The notes: a model not told the origin generated them from the sequence alone. A stretch of 61,220 nt of DNA from Xanthomonas nasturtii (GCF_001660815.1 NZ_LYMI01000026.1:1-61220); one strand, 5' to 3'. Shown: positions 9,091 through 18,313, numbered from the stretch's first letter. Numbers and translations: made by a program.

Positions 9091-9888
9091 ATGGCCCGGA
9101 TCATCGCCATTGCCAACCAGAAAGGCGGCGTCGGCAAGACCACGACGGCAGTCAATCTGGCGGCCGGCCTGGCGCGCGCGCCCAAGCGTGTGTTGCTGGT
9201 GGATCTGGACTCGCAGGGCAACGCCACCATGGGCAGCGGCATCGACAAGCGCGATGTGGCCGCCTCCACCTGCGACCTGCTACTGGGCGAAAACACCGCC
9301 GCCGAGATCCGGGTGACTGCGCCGGAAGGCTTCGACCTGCTGCCGGGCAACATCGACCTGACCGCCGCCGAGATCCAGCTGATGGACCAGGGCGAGCGCG
9401 AGCAGCGGCTCAAGCGCGCGCTGGCGCCGATCCGCGACGAGTACGATTTCATTTTGATCGACTGCCCACCGGCGCTGTCGCTGCTGACGCTCAATGCGCT
9501 GACCGCCGCCGATTCGATCATCGTGCCGATGCAGTGCGAGTACTACGCGCTGGAAGGGCTGACCGCGCTGCTGGAAACCATCGAAGCGCTGCGCGCCAAC
9601 CTCAACCCGGCGCTGGAAATCGAAGGCGTGCTGCGCACGATGTTCGATATCCGCAACAACCTGGCCAACGCAGTGTCGGCGGAGCTGACCGAGCATTTTG
9701 GCGACAAGGTGTTCCGCACCATCGTGCCGCGCAACGTGCGCCTGGCCGAGGCGCCCAGCCATGGCCAGAGCATCGTCGGTTACGACCGCACCTCGCGCGG
9801 TGGGGTGGCCTACCTGGGCCTGGCCGGCGAGATCGTGCGCCGGCAGAACGAGCGCAACAAGGCCTATCGGCCCGTGGAGACCGTCTGA
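9091..9888 (+). CDS. parA: Chromosome-partitioning ATPase ParA
   Basis: A Walker-type ATPase that binds DNA nonspecifically and, with ParB, segregates origin regions. The 265-residue protein has the deviant Walker A KGGVGKTT (residues 11-18), Walker A' LLVDLDSQGN and Walker B FILIDCPPALS. No N-terminal helix-turn-helix precedes the ATPase domain, which marks the chromosomal (Soj) type rather than plasmid ParA. The stop overlaps the parB start by one base (TGATG), indicating translational coupling. Confidence 0.96.
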   Translation: MARIIAIANQKGGVGKTTTAVNLAAGLARAPKRVLLVDLDSQGNATMGSGIDKRDVAASTCDLLLGENTAAEIRVTAPEGFDLLPGNIDLTAAEIQLMDQGEREQRLKRALAPIRDEYDFILIDCPPALSLLTLNALTAADSIIVPMQCEYYALEGLTALLETIEALRANLNPALEIEGVLRTMFDIRNNLANAVSAELTEHFGDKVFRTIVPRNVRLAEAPSHGQSIVGYDRTSRGGVAYLGLAGEIVRRQNERNKAYRPVETV

Positions 9889-10817
9889 TGAACAAGCCGA
9901 TCCCCGCAAAAAAGCGCGGCCTGGGCCGTGGCCTGGAAGCGCTGTTGGGTCCGAAGGGCGCAGCAGCGGCAGCGGCACCTCAGGCAAGCAGCGAGGATGC
10001 GCTACAGCCGGGCGATACGCTGCGCCAGTTGCCGGTGGACCAACTGCAGCCGGGCAAGTACCAGCCGCGCCGGGAGATGGACGAAGTCAAGCTGGCCGAG
10101 CTGGCGGAGTCGATCAAGGCGCAGGGCGTGATCCAGCCGATCGTGGCGCGCGCGCTGGCGCCGGGGCAGTTCGAGATCGTGGCCGGCGAACGCCGCTGGC
10201 GCGCCTCGCAGCTGGCCGGGCTGGCCGAGGTGCCGGTGGTGGTACGCGAGCTGGACGACCGCACCGTCATCGCGATGGCGTTGATCGAGAACATCCAGCG
10301 CGAAGATCTCAACCCGCTGGAAGAAGCGCAGGCGCTGCAGCGGCTGATCGACGAATTTTCGCTGACCCATGCCGAAGCCGCCGGCGCGGTGGGCCGTTCG
10401 CGTGCCTCGGTCTCCAACCTGCTGCGGTTACTGGAATTGCCGGTGGCGATCCGGGTGCTGCTGGAAACCCGCCGCCTGGAAATGGGCCACGCACGCGCGC
10501 TGCTCACCCTGGCGCCGGAACTGGCCAGCAAGCTGGCACAGGAAGCGGCCGACCAGGGCTGGTCGGTGCGCGAAGTCGAACACCGTGCGCAGCAGTTCGC
10601 CGCCGGCAAGGTGCCCGGCTCATTGCGCAAGGGCAAGCCGGTGACCGTGGCGCCGCAAGCCGATATCGCCTCGCTGCAGACCGAGCTGTCCGAATCGCTG
10701 GGCACCAAGGTGGTGTTCAATCATGGCCGCGGCGGCAAGGGCAAGCTGGTGATCCATTACACCGACCTGGACACCCTGGAAGGCGTGCTGGAACGCTTGC
10801 GCGCCCGCCAGGGCTGA
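9888..10817 (+). CDS. parB: Chromosome-partitioning protein ParB
   Basis: Binds parS sites, spreads as a CTP-dependent clamp and stimulates ParA. The 309-residue protein starts with the ParA-stimulating segment KKRGLGRGLEALLG. It then has the ParB/Srx CTPase core with VAGERRWRAS, the ENIQREDLNPLEEA helix, a helix-turn-helix (about 145-185, including SRASVSNLLRLLELP), and a C-terminal dimer domain. The start overlaps the parA stop. No parS consensus (TGTTTCACGTGAAACA) was found in this window, so the sites must lie elsewhere. Confidence 0.96.
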   Translation: MNKPIPAKKRGLGRGLEALLGPKGAAAAAAPQASSEDALQPGDTLRQLPVDQLQPGKYQPRREMDEVKLAELAESIKAQGVIQPIVARALAPGQFEIVAGERRWRASQLAGLAEVPVVVRELDDRTVIAMALIENIQREDLNPLEEAQALQRLIDEFSLTHAEAAGAVGRSRASVSNLLRLLELPVAIRVLLETRRLEMGHARALLTLAPELASKLAQEAADQGWSVREVEHRAQQFAAGKVPGSLRKGKPVTVAPQADIASLQTELSESLGTKVVFNHGRGGKGKLVIHYTDLDTLEGVLERLRARQG

Positions 10818-10842
10818 TGCCCCCGGCGCAGGAGGATCAGCG

Positions 10843-11223
10843 ATGCATCCCGCCAAAGTGGACCGCGCGCATCTGTTGCGCCTGACCGACCTGCCCAATG
10901 TCGGGCCGGCCTGCGAAAAGGACCTGCAGCTGATCGGCATTGGCATGCCGGCGCAGCTGCACGGGCGCGATGCCTACGACATGTACGCGCAGCTGTGCCT
11001 GCGCACCGGCGTCACCCATGACCCATGCGTGATCGATGTGTTCCTGTCGCTGCCGCGCGTCATGCAGGGCGAACCGGCGCGCAACTGGTGGGACTTCAGC
11101 GCCGAGCGCAAGGCAACGCTGGCGGCCGAGCGTGCAGGTGCACCAGCCACCGCAGCGCTATCGCGGCGCCGGGTAGCCAGCAACAGCACTCGCACCGGCA
11201 ACGACGGTGGACACGGCGCATGA
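10843..11223 (+). CDS. Helix-hairpin-helix protein of the Cdd1/'pathogenicity locus' type
   Basis: A 126-residue protein whose first 90 residues look like the Cdd1 (pathogenicity locus) family. A helix-hairpin-helix core contains LLRLTDLPNVGPACEKDLQ, followed by YDMYAQLCLRTG and a Trp-rich NWWDFSAERK segment. The tail is low-complexity. AGGAGG lies 8 bases before the ATG. The stop overlaps the next start (ATGA, 11220-11223), so it is coupled to the SUFU-domain gene. HhH folds often bind DNA; the actual role is unknown. Confidence 0.75.
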   Translation: MHPAKVDRAHLLRLTDLPNVGPACEKDLQLIGIGMPAQLHGRDAYDMYAQLCLRTGVTHDPCVIDVFLSLPRVMQGEPARNWWDFSAERKATLAAERAGAPATAALSRRRVASNSTRTGNDGGHGA

Positions 11224-11948
11224 GCCACGACGACGACGCGTTCAGCCCCTCCGGCAGCCCGATCCTGCATCACGCGCAGGCCAAGGGCTTCGCGCCGGCG
11301 CGCGGCGAAGAATGCATCGAGCAGATCAGCGCGCATATCGAACAGCATCTGGGGCCGATTTCCAGCGTATTTCATGAGCTCGTCTCCGACACCGTGCATC
11401 TGGACGTGCACATCGTGCCGCCCAACGCGCACTGCCCGCACCTGCGTCTGGTCACTTCGGGCATGAGCGATCTGCCGATGACGCTGCCCGACGGTGTGGA
11501 GGCGCCGCGTTACATGGAGCTGATGCTGAGCCTGCCCGGCGATTGGCCGATGGACCAGCGCGACTTCGACGACGAGCGCCATTACTGGCCGATCCGCCTG
11601 CTCAAGAACCTGGCGCGGATGCCGCACAAGTTCGACACCTGGCTGGGGTTCGGCCATACCCTTCCCAATGGCAATCCGGCCGAGCCGTATGCGCCGGGCG
11701 TGGCCTTCGACGGCGCGATCGTGCTGCCGCCGGTGAGCACCCCGGAGGCATTTGCGCGGTTGCGCATCGATGCCGAAAAAACCATCGCTTTCATGACCGT
11801 GGTGCCGTTGTATCCGGAAGAAATGGCGCTGAAACTTAGCCAGGGCAGCGATGTGCTGCTGGACCGCTTCGATGCCTGCAACATCCGCGACAGCATCGAC
11901 CTGCGCCGCCGCAACGTGGCAAAGAAGCGTTTCTTCGGGCTGTTCTGA
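11220..11948 (+). CDS. Suppressor-of-fused (SUFU) domain protein
   Basis: A 242-residue soluble protein with a SUFU-like domain across most of its length: LDVHIVPPN, LVTSGMSD, YMELMLSLP, FDDERHYWPIRLLKNLARMPH, and later WLGFGHT. In bacteria this fold occurs in stand-alone proteins and as immunity proteins of polymorphic toxins. No toxin gene is nearby, so immunity is only a possibility. Translation is coupled to the upstream HhH gene by an ATGA overlap. Confidence 0.75.
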   Translation: MSHDDDAFSPSGSPILHHAQAKGFAPARGEECIEQISAHIEQHLGPISSVFHELVSDTVHLDVHIVPPNAHCPHLRLVTSGMSDLPMTLPDGVEAPRYMELMLSLPGDWPMDQRDFDDERHYWPIRLLKNLARMPHKFDTWLGFGHTLPNGNPAEPYAPGVAFDGAIVLPPVSTPEAFARLRIDAEKTIAFMTVVPLYPEEMALKLSQGSDVLLDRFDACNIRDSIDLRRRNVAKKRFFGLF

Positions 11949-11995
11949 GCGCCGTTCTCCCCGCCTTCCCTTTCGCTGTTTTCAGGATTACTGCC

Positions 11996-12961
11996 ATGAC
12001 CATCCTCGTTACCGGCGCCGCCGGTTTCATCGGCGCCTACACCTGCCGCGCCCTGGCTGCGCGGGGCGAGGCGGTGGTTGGGCTGGACAACTACAACAGC
12101 TACTACGACCCGCAGCTCAAGCGCGACCGGGTGGCGGCGCTGTGCCCCGGCATCGATATCCGCACGCTGGATCTGACCGATCGCGAGGGTCTGGCTACGT
12201 TATTCGAGCAGATCCAGCCCACCCGCGTGGTGCATCTGGCTGCGCAGGCGGGGGTACGGTATTCGCTGGAAAACCCCGCCGCCTACGTCGACAGCAACCT
12301 GGTCGGCTTCGTCAACATGCTCGAGCTGTGCCGGCACCGCGGCGTGCAGCATCTGGTGTACGCGTCGAGCAGCTCGGTGTACGGGGATTCGGCCACCCCG
12401 CCATTTTCCGAAGACCAGCGCGTGGACCAGCCACGCTCGCTGTATGCGGCGACCAAGGCGGCCAACGAGCTGATGGGTTATACCTACGCGCAACTGTACG
12501 GTCTGCGCGCGACCGGGCTGCGCTTTTTCACGGTGTACGGGCCGTGGGGCCGGCCGGACATGGCGCCGCTGATCTTCAGCCGCGCGGTGCTGGCGGGGCG
12601 GCCGATCGAGGTGTTCAACCACGGCAAGATGCAGCGCGATTTCACCTTCGTGGCCGACATCGTGGCCGGCGTGCTGGGCGCGCTGGACACCCCCAGCGGC
12701 GAGGCGATCCCGCACCGGGTCTTCAACCTGGGCAACCACACGCCGGTGGAGCTGGAATATTTCATCGACGTGATCGCCCAGGCTGCCGGCCGCCCGGCAG
12801 AGAAGGTCTACCGGCCGATGCAGCCGGGCGACATGATCCGCACCATGGCCGATACGCAACGCGCGCAGGCCGCCTTCGGGTTCGACCCAGCCACGCCGGT
12901 CGAGCGCGGATTGCCGCAGGTGGTGGAATGGTGCCGGCAGTATTTCGGCGAGCGCGTCTAG
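11996..12961 (+). CDS. NAD-dependent sugar-nucleotide epimerase (UDP-glucuronate 4-epimerase-like)
   Basis: An extended short-chain dehydrogenase predicted to epimerise a UDP-sugar for surface polysaccharide. The 321-residue protein has the NAD motif GAAGFIG (residues 7-13) and the catalytic SSSSVYG and YAATK signatures. It also has LRFFTVYGPWGRPDMA and a C-terminal substrate region (QRDFTFVADIV), closest in feel to UDP-GlcA 4-epimerases (LpsL/WbnF type). The substrate is inferred from motif resemblance only. It stands alone between the SUFU gene and the GT2 gene. Confidence 0.85.
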   Translation: MTILVTGAAGFIGAYTCRALAARGEAVVGLDNYNSYYDPQLKRDRVAALCPGIDIRTLDLTDREGLATLFEQIQPTRVVHLAAQAGVRYSLENPAAYVDSNLVGFVNMLELCRHRGVQHLVYASSSSVYGDSATPPFSEDQRVDQPRSLYAATKAANELMGYTYAQLYGLRATGLRFFTVYGPWGRPDMAPLIFSRAVLAGRPIEVFNHGKMQRDFTFVADIVAGVLGALDTPSGEAIPHRVFNLGNHTPVELEYFIDVIAQAAGRPAEKVYRPMQPGDMIRTMADTQRAQAAFGFDPATPVERGLPQVVEWCRQYFGERV

Positions 12962-13337
12962 CGGCGGCCTGGATAGGCGGGTGGCGGCTGATGGACGTGC
13001 GCGGCGTGGATGGGAGTGAGTGGCTGCAGGGCACGGGCTGCGAGGCGCTGTGGCGTGGCCCTTGACGCCTCGTCGCCCTCGCAGCATCTGATCGCGTGGC
13101 AGCGGGCAGCGGGCAGAGCAGCCTGCAGTACAACCCCCCTGCACTGCTGCGCCAAACACATGATCTGCTAGCCAACCCAGGTCTTTTGCGGTCGTCATGC
13201 GCCCGCACCACACGCTACAGGCCGCTTTTTCGTTACTGCAATGCGCATAACGCGTGCTCGCTTCATGCCTGACTCAGACAGTCAGGGCACAATGCGCGAT
13301 CTTTTTCGCTCAGCCTTCATCTGGCCACCCCGCATCC
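12962..13337. other. Intergenic region, no gene seen
   Basis: 376 bases between the epimerase and the GT2 gene. No open frame with coding character and no convincing terminator were seen. The right half is less GC-rich and may hold the GT2 promoter. Confidence 0.45.
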
Positions 13338-14060
13338 ATGAGCCAACCTCAGCTGTCCGTCGTCGTCCCGGTGTTCAACGAGCGCGATAACGTCGCCACG
13401 CTGGTGGGCGAAATCGTCAGCGCATTGCGCGGCGTGGTGGCCTTCGAAATCGTCTATGTCGACGACCATTCGCGCGACGATACGCTGGCGGTGCTGCAAG
13501 GCCTGAAGGCCACCACGCCGGAACTGCGGGTGCTGCATCACGTCACCCAAAGCGGCCAGAGCACCGCGGTGCGCAGCGGGGTCAAGGCCGCACGCGCCAG
13601 CTGGATCGCCACGCTCGATGGCGACGGCCAGAACGACCCGGCCGACATCCCCAAATTGCTGATCGCACGCAGCCAGGCGCAAGCGCAGGTCAAGCTGTTT
13701 GCCGGCTGGCGGGTCAACCGGCAGGATTCCGGCTCCAAGCGCTGGGCCAGCAAGTGGGCCAACGCGATCCGCTCGCGCATGCTGCACGACAACACGCCAG
13801 ATACCGGCTGCGGCATCAAGCTGTTCGAGCGCGAGGCGTTTCTGGACCTGCCCTATTTCGATCACATGCATCGCTACCTGCCGGCGCTGATGCAGCGCGC
13901 CGGCTGGCGCACGGTGAGCGTGCCGGTGAATCACCGCCATCGCACCGCCGGCGTGTCCAAGTACAACAACCTCAATCGCGCCCTGGTGGGTATCCGCGAC
14001 CTGCGCGGAGTGGCCTGGCTGATCACTCGCAGCAAGCGCACCGCGGTGCAGGAGCATTGA
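13338..14060 (+). CDS. GT2 glycosyltransferase (dolichyl-phosphate-mannose-synthase-like)
   Basis: Predicted to move a sugar from a nucleotide donor to a polyprenyl-phosphate carrier. The 240-residue protein has the GT-A signatures LSVVVPVFNERDNV, VYVDDHSRD and the DXD-like LDGDGQNDP. RKYNNL-like sequence (VSKYNNLNRALVGIRDL) near the end is typical of Dpm1/ArnC-type enzymes. It lacks the two C-terminal membrane helices of ArnC, so it resembles the soluble form. The start at 13338 was chosen because the conserved domain begins five residues later. Its stop overlaps the next start (TGATG). Confidence 0.88.
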   Translation: MSQPQLSVVVPVFNERDNVATLVGEIVSALRGVVAFEIVYVDDHSRDDTLAVLQGLKATTPELRVLHHVTQSGQSTAVRSGVKAARASWIATLDGDGQNDPADIPKLLIARSQAQAQVKLFAGWRVNRQDSGSKRWASKWANAIRSRMLHDNTPDTGCGIKLFEREAFLDLPYFDHMHRYLPALMQRAGWRTVSVPVNHRHRTAGVSKYNNLNRALVGIRDLRGVAWLITRSKRTAVQEH

Positions 14061-14401
14061 TGGAACCGTCCTTCCTCGATCAACAGCTGACCTGGCTGTA
14101 CTGGACCGGCATCCATGTCACCGGCTGGAAGCTGATCGGCTACGTGGGCGCGCTGATGTTCGGCGGCCGCTGGCTGGTGCAGTTCGTCGCTTCCAAGCGC
14201 GCCGGCAAGCCGGTGATCCCGCGCCTGTTCTGGTACATGAGCGTAGTGGGCAGCCTGATGACGCTGAGCTATTTCGTGTTCTCCGCCAAGCAGGATTCGG
14301 TGGGCGTGCTGCAGAACCTGTTCCCGGCGTTTACCGCGTTTTACAGCCTGTATCTGGATGTGAAACATCGGGGCTGGAAGCGGGATCGGGCGGGCCATTG
14401 A
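14060..14401 (+). CDS. Lipid-A-disaccharide synthase N-terminal-like membrane protein (LAB_N)
   Basis: A 113-residue membrane protein with three predicted helices (about 22-40, 52-72, 80-98) matching the LAB_N domain: GWKLIGYVGALMFGGRWLVQF, PVIPRLFWYMS and a final FSLYLDVKH-like segment (YSLYLDVKHR). In many genomes this domain sits beside a Dpm1-like GT2 and an ArnT-type transferase in lipid A modification sets. Here only the GT2 is adjacent and is translationally coupled by a one-base overlap. Confidence 0.85.
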   Translation: MEPSFLDQQLTWLYWTGIHVTGWKLIGYVGALMFGGRWLVQFVASKRAGKPVIPRLFWYMSVVGSLMTLSYFVFSAKQDSVGVLQNLFPAFTAFYSLYLDVKHRGWKRDRAGH

Positions 14402-14866
14402 GGTTGGGATTGGGGATTGGGGATTTGAAGGGTGTGGGCCGGATATTTGGTTGAGGTCGAACCGAGTGGGTGAGTACCTGGCCGCGTGATGCGGTCCTGG
14501 CGTGTGTCGATGCAAAGCAGACTGTTGCCGCAGATTTTTGCTGATCGATCGTTGGTGGCGATGCCTCGGCGTACCGATGCGAGCCGAGTGCATTGCGGCT
14601 GCATCGCATCCCCTCACGCGTTTCTTTGTGCAGCGATTCATCTGATCGATGAGCGCCTGAGCGCATTGACGTGATCCGCGGACGTCAACCGATGCACCGC
14701 TTATCGTCGGACACGCGGCGATAGCGCTGAGGGTTGACGCCCGCTTTTCGGACACGCCACCGCGCAAGTGGCCGACGCGATGACGGATGACCAGCCGATG
14801 TTGCCCCTGTCCGGTTGCGTGCAGGCTGTGGTCATGTCCAGCACGCTCCGCCATTGCCCCACATCC
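14402..14866. other. Intergenic region with a GGATTGGGGATT-type repeat
   Basis: Just after the LAB_N stop is GGGATTGGGGATTGGGGATT, related to the repeat pair before pyrE. A direct repeat TCGGACACGC occurs at about 14705 and 14748. No tRNA or reliable ORF is seen. An in-frame extension of the next gene reaches 14768 but shows no conserved sequence. Confidence 0.45.
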
Positions 14867-15370
14867 ATGCCAACGCTCACTGCGGCGTATTGGCATCTAC
14901 AGCTGCCCACGCATCAGAGCGTGCCCTTGTTCGCGGACTGGCGCTGCGCCCGCGCGGCAGCGGCAAGTTTGGCGCTGCCAAGGCATTGGCAAGATGCGCA
15001 GTTGCTGTGCTGGGTATTGCTGCCGGATGCGTGGTGCGGGCTGCTGCAGGCACCCGGCAAGGCAGGTCTGCTGCAGGCGGCTGCGACGGCGCGACAGCTG
15101 GCTGCCGATGCGGTCAATCGCGCACGCGGGCGTGGCGGAACGGTGTGGCAGCCGCAGATGCAGGCAACCGAGTTGCCGGTGCATGCCGATCATCGGCAGT
15201 TCGCCCGTGCCCTGGTCGCGCAGCCCCTGCGTGCAGGGCTGGCCGAGCAGATCGGCGGGTATCCGTATTGGGACGCGGTGTGGTTGGTGCAGGGTGATCA
15301 CGATGCCGCACCGATCGCCGCGGCAGATGATCTTGCTCAGGTGACCGCGACGAGCAGAGCACGGTGGTGA
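14867..15370 (+). CDS. Degenerate REP-associated tyrosine transposase (RAYT/Y1) relative
   Basis: A 167-residue protein that keeps the order and spacing of RAYT landmarks but not their catalytic residues. AYWHLQLP is at the N-terminus. LLCWVLLPDAWCGLLQ stands where RAYTs have MPDHxHxL (the HUH histidines). TARQLAADAVNRARGRGGTVWQ comes next. HADHRQFARALVAQPLRAGLAEQIGGYPYW matches the usual NPVRAGLV...YPYS end. The tyrosine expected after the VWQ segment is also absent (QPQMQATE). The frame is intact. It may be a domesticated or decaying transposase. In-frame starts at 14768 (GTG) and 14780 (ATG) would lengthen it without adding conserved sequence. Confidence 0.6.
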   Translation: MPTLTAAYWHLQLPTHQSVPLFADWRCARAAAASLALPRHWQDAQLLCWVLLPDAWCGLLQAPGKAGLLQAAATARQLAADAVNRARGRGGTVWQPQMQATELPVHADHRQFARALVAQPLRAGLAEQIGGYPYWDAVWLVQGDHDAAPIAAADDLAQVTATSRARW

Positions 15371-15485
15371 CCGTGTCTGCATGGCCGGTATCGCATGTCG
15401 CGCCGCCGCCTGTACCCGCTCAGCTGCACTGCCGCTCAACAGGCAGCACAGCTGCTGGACAGCTGCTGCTTCAGGCACCTGGCGA

Positions 15486-17831
15486 TCAAAACGCCAAGGG
15501 CTGCTCCGGCAACAGGGCCTGCAGCTCGCTGCGGAACAACGCGCGGATGCGCTCCAGCGCAGCCTCGCTGTCGGCTTCGAAGCGCAGCACCAGGATCGGC
15601 GTGGTGTTGGAGGCGCGCACCAGGCCCCAGCCATCGACGAAGTCGGCGCGCAACCCATCGATCGTGGACAGGCGTGCCGATTCGAACGGCGACTCGTCCC
15701 CAGCCTGCGCACGCTCGACAAAGCGCGCCACCAACGCGTGCGCGTCGCCCTCCACCGGCACCTTGATCTCCGGCGTGGAGACGCTTTCGGGCAAGGCGTC
15801 CAGCACCTCGGACGGGGTTTCTTCGCGCTGGGCCAGGATTTCCAGCAGGCGAGCGGCGGCATAGATGCCGTCGTCGAAGCCGTACCAGCGTCCCTTGAAG
15901 AAAAAGTGCCCGCTCATCTCGCCAGCCAGTTCGGCGTCGGTCTCGCGCATCTTGGATTTGATGAGCGAATGCCCGGTCTTCCACATCAGCGGACTACCGC
16001 CATTGCGCAGCACGTAGTCGGACAGCTTGCCGGTGCACTTCACGTCGTAGATGACCAGCGCGCCGGGATTGCGCTGCAGCACATCGGCGGCAAACAGCAT
16101 CAGCAGGCGGTCCGGGAACACGACGGCGCCTTCCTTGGTGACCACGCCCAGGCGGTCGGCATCGCCGTCGAAGGCCACGCCGATATCCGCATCGAAGCGC
16201 TGCACCATCTTCACCAGATCGTCGAGGTTGTGCGGCTCGCTGGGGTCGGGGTGATGGTTGGGGAAGGTGCCGTCGATGTCGCAATACAGCGGAATCACCT
16301 CGGCGCCGATGGCTTCCAGCAACCGCGGCGCGATGTCGCCGGCCGCGCCATTGCCGGCATCCACCACCACCTTGATCGGGCGGTCCAGCTGCACGTCGTC
16401 GGCAATGCGCTGGATGTAGGCGTCGCTGATGTCGCGCTGCTCCAGTTCGCCGGGCGTGGCGGCGGTATGCAGGCGGCCTTCGTTGATGCGCTGGTGCAGT
16501 TCGGCGATGGCGGTGCCAGACAGCGTCTCGCCGCCAATCACGATCTTGAAGCCGTTGTAGTCCGGCGGATTATGGCTGCCGGTCACCGCCACGCAGCTGC
16601 CGGCGCGCAGCTCATAGGCGCCGAAGTACACCACCGGCGTGGGCGCCAGACCGATGTCGGTGACGTTGCAGCCGGCGCGGCGCAGGCCTTCGATCAGGCC
16701 ATTGGTCAGCTCTGGCCCGGACAGCCGGCCGTCGCGCCCCACCACCACATCGCGCAGGCCCTGCGCCTGCATCACGCTGCCGATGGCCTGGCCGATCAAG
16801 GCGGCAACGCCGGGATTGAGGTCTTTGCCGACCACGCCACGGATGTCGTAAGCGCGGAACATCCCGGTGGCGACCTGCACCGCCGGCACCAGCGCTGGCG
16901 CTGCTGGCGACGTGTCGGCGTCCAGCGCGCGTGCTTCGCTGGCGACGCTGGCGTCGTGTTGCAGGCTCTGACTGAAGGTAGGCTCGTCGGCGCTCGACTC
17001 GCCAACGACCCGGCGCCGCGGCAAGGCCACACGGCCGCGGCTGGCCAGCACCAGCAGCACCGCGATGCTGACCAGCAGCGCCGCCACGATGGCGCAACCG
17101 AGCGCGCCAAGGCCCAATGGGCCACTGTCGTTCTGCGGTACTGCGGCAGCCACGCGCAGGCCGCTGCTGGCCAAGGGCTTGGCCAGCGTCTCCGCCGCAT
17201 CGGCCAGGCCCGCATCGCCCTGCTGGGCCACGTTGTAGCTGCCCTGACGCAACGCCAGATACGCGCTGCCAGGGACCGCGATCGCATCCAGCGGGCCGGT
17301 CAGCCGCAACAACGGCAGCCGGGCATACGCCACCGCCGGCTGCGCACCCAGGCGCACCGCCGCCGCAACGCCCAGGCGTACCTGCTTGGTGTCGCGCACC
17401 ACGTGCACCTGCGCGCGTTCGGCCACCAGCGCCGACTCGAGCAGGCCCAGACGCGCGTAGCCGAAATCCTTGGGGTTTTCATACGCGGCGGCAAGGTCGC
17501 CAGGCAAAACCTGCACATCCTCGGCGCCCTTGAAGCGCTCGCGGATGGCCGATGCGGCCGCCAGCGCGTCGCCACCGGCCAGCGCAGCGACGACCGGCGG
17601 CTGTTTGAGCACGGCGTCGAGCTGGCTGGCCTGTGCGGCCATCGCCTGGCCCACGTCCTGCACCGCGCGGTCGCGCGCCTGCTCCAGGTCATGCGCCACC
17701 ACGTCTTCGCGCCATTGCGCATAACTGCTCCAGCCGAACCAGGCGGCCAGCAGCAGTACTATGCCCCCCAACACCGGACCACTCGTACGCACGCTGGACA
17801 TCGACTGCCTGCGCTCGTTCGCCTTGCTCAT
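15486..17831 (-). CDS. algC: Phosphomannomutase/phosphoglucomutase with membrane-anchored N-terminal domain (AlgC-like)
   Basis: Interconverts hexose 6- and 1-phosphates to supply nucleotide sugars for LPS and exopolysaccharide. The 781-residue protein has two parts. Residues 1-320 hold a membrane segment (about 18-36), an extracytoplasmic domain of about 200 residues, and a second segment (about 242-263). Residues 325-781 form the mutase, starting MFRAYDIRGVVGK. The phosphoserine loop VTGSHNP has S419, the metal loop DGDADR starts at D555, and GEMSGH is the sugar-binding loop. The catalytic half matches AlgC; the N-terminal half is far longer than in Pseudomonas AlgC. The order coaBC-dut-algC is the same as in Pseudomonas. 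Confidence 0.93.
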   Translation of the reverse strand: MSKANERRQSMSSVRTSGPVLGGIVLLLAAWFGWSSYAQWREDVVAHDLEQARDRAVQDVGQAMAAQASQLDAVLKQPPVVAALAGGDALAAASAIRERFKGAEDVQVLPGDLAAAYENPKDFGYARLGLLESALVAERAQVHVVRDTKQVRLGVAAAVRLGAQPAVAYARLPLLRLTGPLDAIAVPGSAYLALRQGSYNVAQQGDAGLADAAETLAKPLASSGLRVAAAVPQNDSGPLGLGALGCAIVAALLVSIAVLLVLASRGRVALPRRRVVGESSADEPTFSQSLQHDASVASEARALDADTSPAAPALVPAVQVATGMFRAYDIRGVVGKDLNPGVAALIGQAIGSVMQAQGLRDVVVGRDGRLSGPELTNGLIEGLRRAGCNVTDIGLAPTPVVYFGAYELRAGSCVAVTGSHNPPDYNGFKIVIGGETLSGTAIAELHQRINEGRLHTAATPGELEQRDISDAYIQRIADDVQLDRPIKVVVDAGNGAAGDIAPRLLEAIGAEVIPLYCDIDGTFPNHHPDPSEPHNLDDLVKMVQRFDADIGVAFDGDADRLGVVTKEGAVVFPDRLLMLFAADVLQRNPGALVIYDVKCTGKLSDYVLRNGGSPLMWKTGHSLIKSKMRETDAELAGEMSGHFFFKGRWYGFDDGIYAAARLLEILAQREETPSEVLDALPESVSTPEIKVPVEGDAHALVARFVERAQAGDESPFESARLSTIDGLRADFVDGWGLVRASNTTPILVLRFEADSEAALERIRALFRSELQALLPEQPLAF

Positions 17832-17845
17832 GTGACTTCCCCCCG

Positions 17846-18313
17846 TCAGCGCACGCCGGTGTGGCCGAATCCACCCGCTCCCCGCGCGCTGTCGACGAAA
17901 GTATCCACCACTTGCAAGCCCACGCGCACGATCGGCAGGATCACCAACTGCGCGATGCGGTCGCCCGGCTCGATGGTGAAGGCGGCGCGGCCGCGATTCC
18001 AGGTGCTGATCAGCAGCGGCCCCTGGTAATCGGCATCGATCAGGCCGGTGCCGTTGCCCAGCACGATGCCGTGCCGGTGGCCCAGGCCCGAGCGCGGCAG
18101 GATCACTGCGCACAGCTGCGGGTCGGCAAGATGGATCGCGATCCCGCTGGGGATCAGCGCCGCATCGCCCGGCTCCAGCGTCATCGGCGCTTCCAGCGCG
18201 GCGCGCAGGTCCATGCCCGCACTGGATTCGGTGGCATAGGCCGGCAACGGCCACAGATCGCCAAAGCGCGGGTCGAGCAACTTCACCTGCAAGGACTGGG
18301 TTGGGGTGCTCAT
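17846..18313 (-). CDS. dut: dUTP diphosphatase
   Basis: Hydrolyses dUTP to dUMP, keeping uracil out of DNA and feeding dTMP synthesis. The 155-residue protein has the five trimeric dUTPase motifs: [41 protein letters not shown] and the C-terminal [10 protein letters not shown] arm. The start overlaps the coaBC stop by four bases (ATGA, 18310-18313), so the two are translationally coupled. algC starts 14 bases after its stop. Confidence 0.97.
   Translation of the reverse strand: MSTPTQSLQVKLLDPRFGDLWPLPAYATESSAGMDLRAALEAPMTLEPGDAALIPSGIAIHLADPQLCAVILPRSGLGHRHGIVLGNGTGLIDADYQGPLLISTWNRGRAAFTIEPGDRIAQLVILPIVRVGLQVVDTFVDSARGAGGFGHTGVR

Noticed and set aside
9000..10900. parS sites near parAB
   Set aside because: No 16-bp TGTTTCACGTGAAACA or close variant was seen.
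11220..11948. SUFU protein as a polymorphic-toxin immunity gene
   Set aside because: No toxin, Rhs or secretion-system gene is nearby; only the domain suggests it.
15381..18029. An 882-codon plus-strand frame opposite algC and dut
   Set aside because: It crosses two real genes on the other strand and has no conserved motif.
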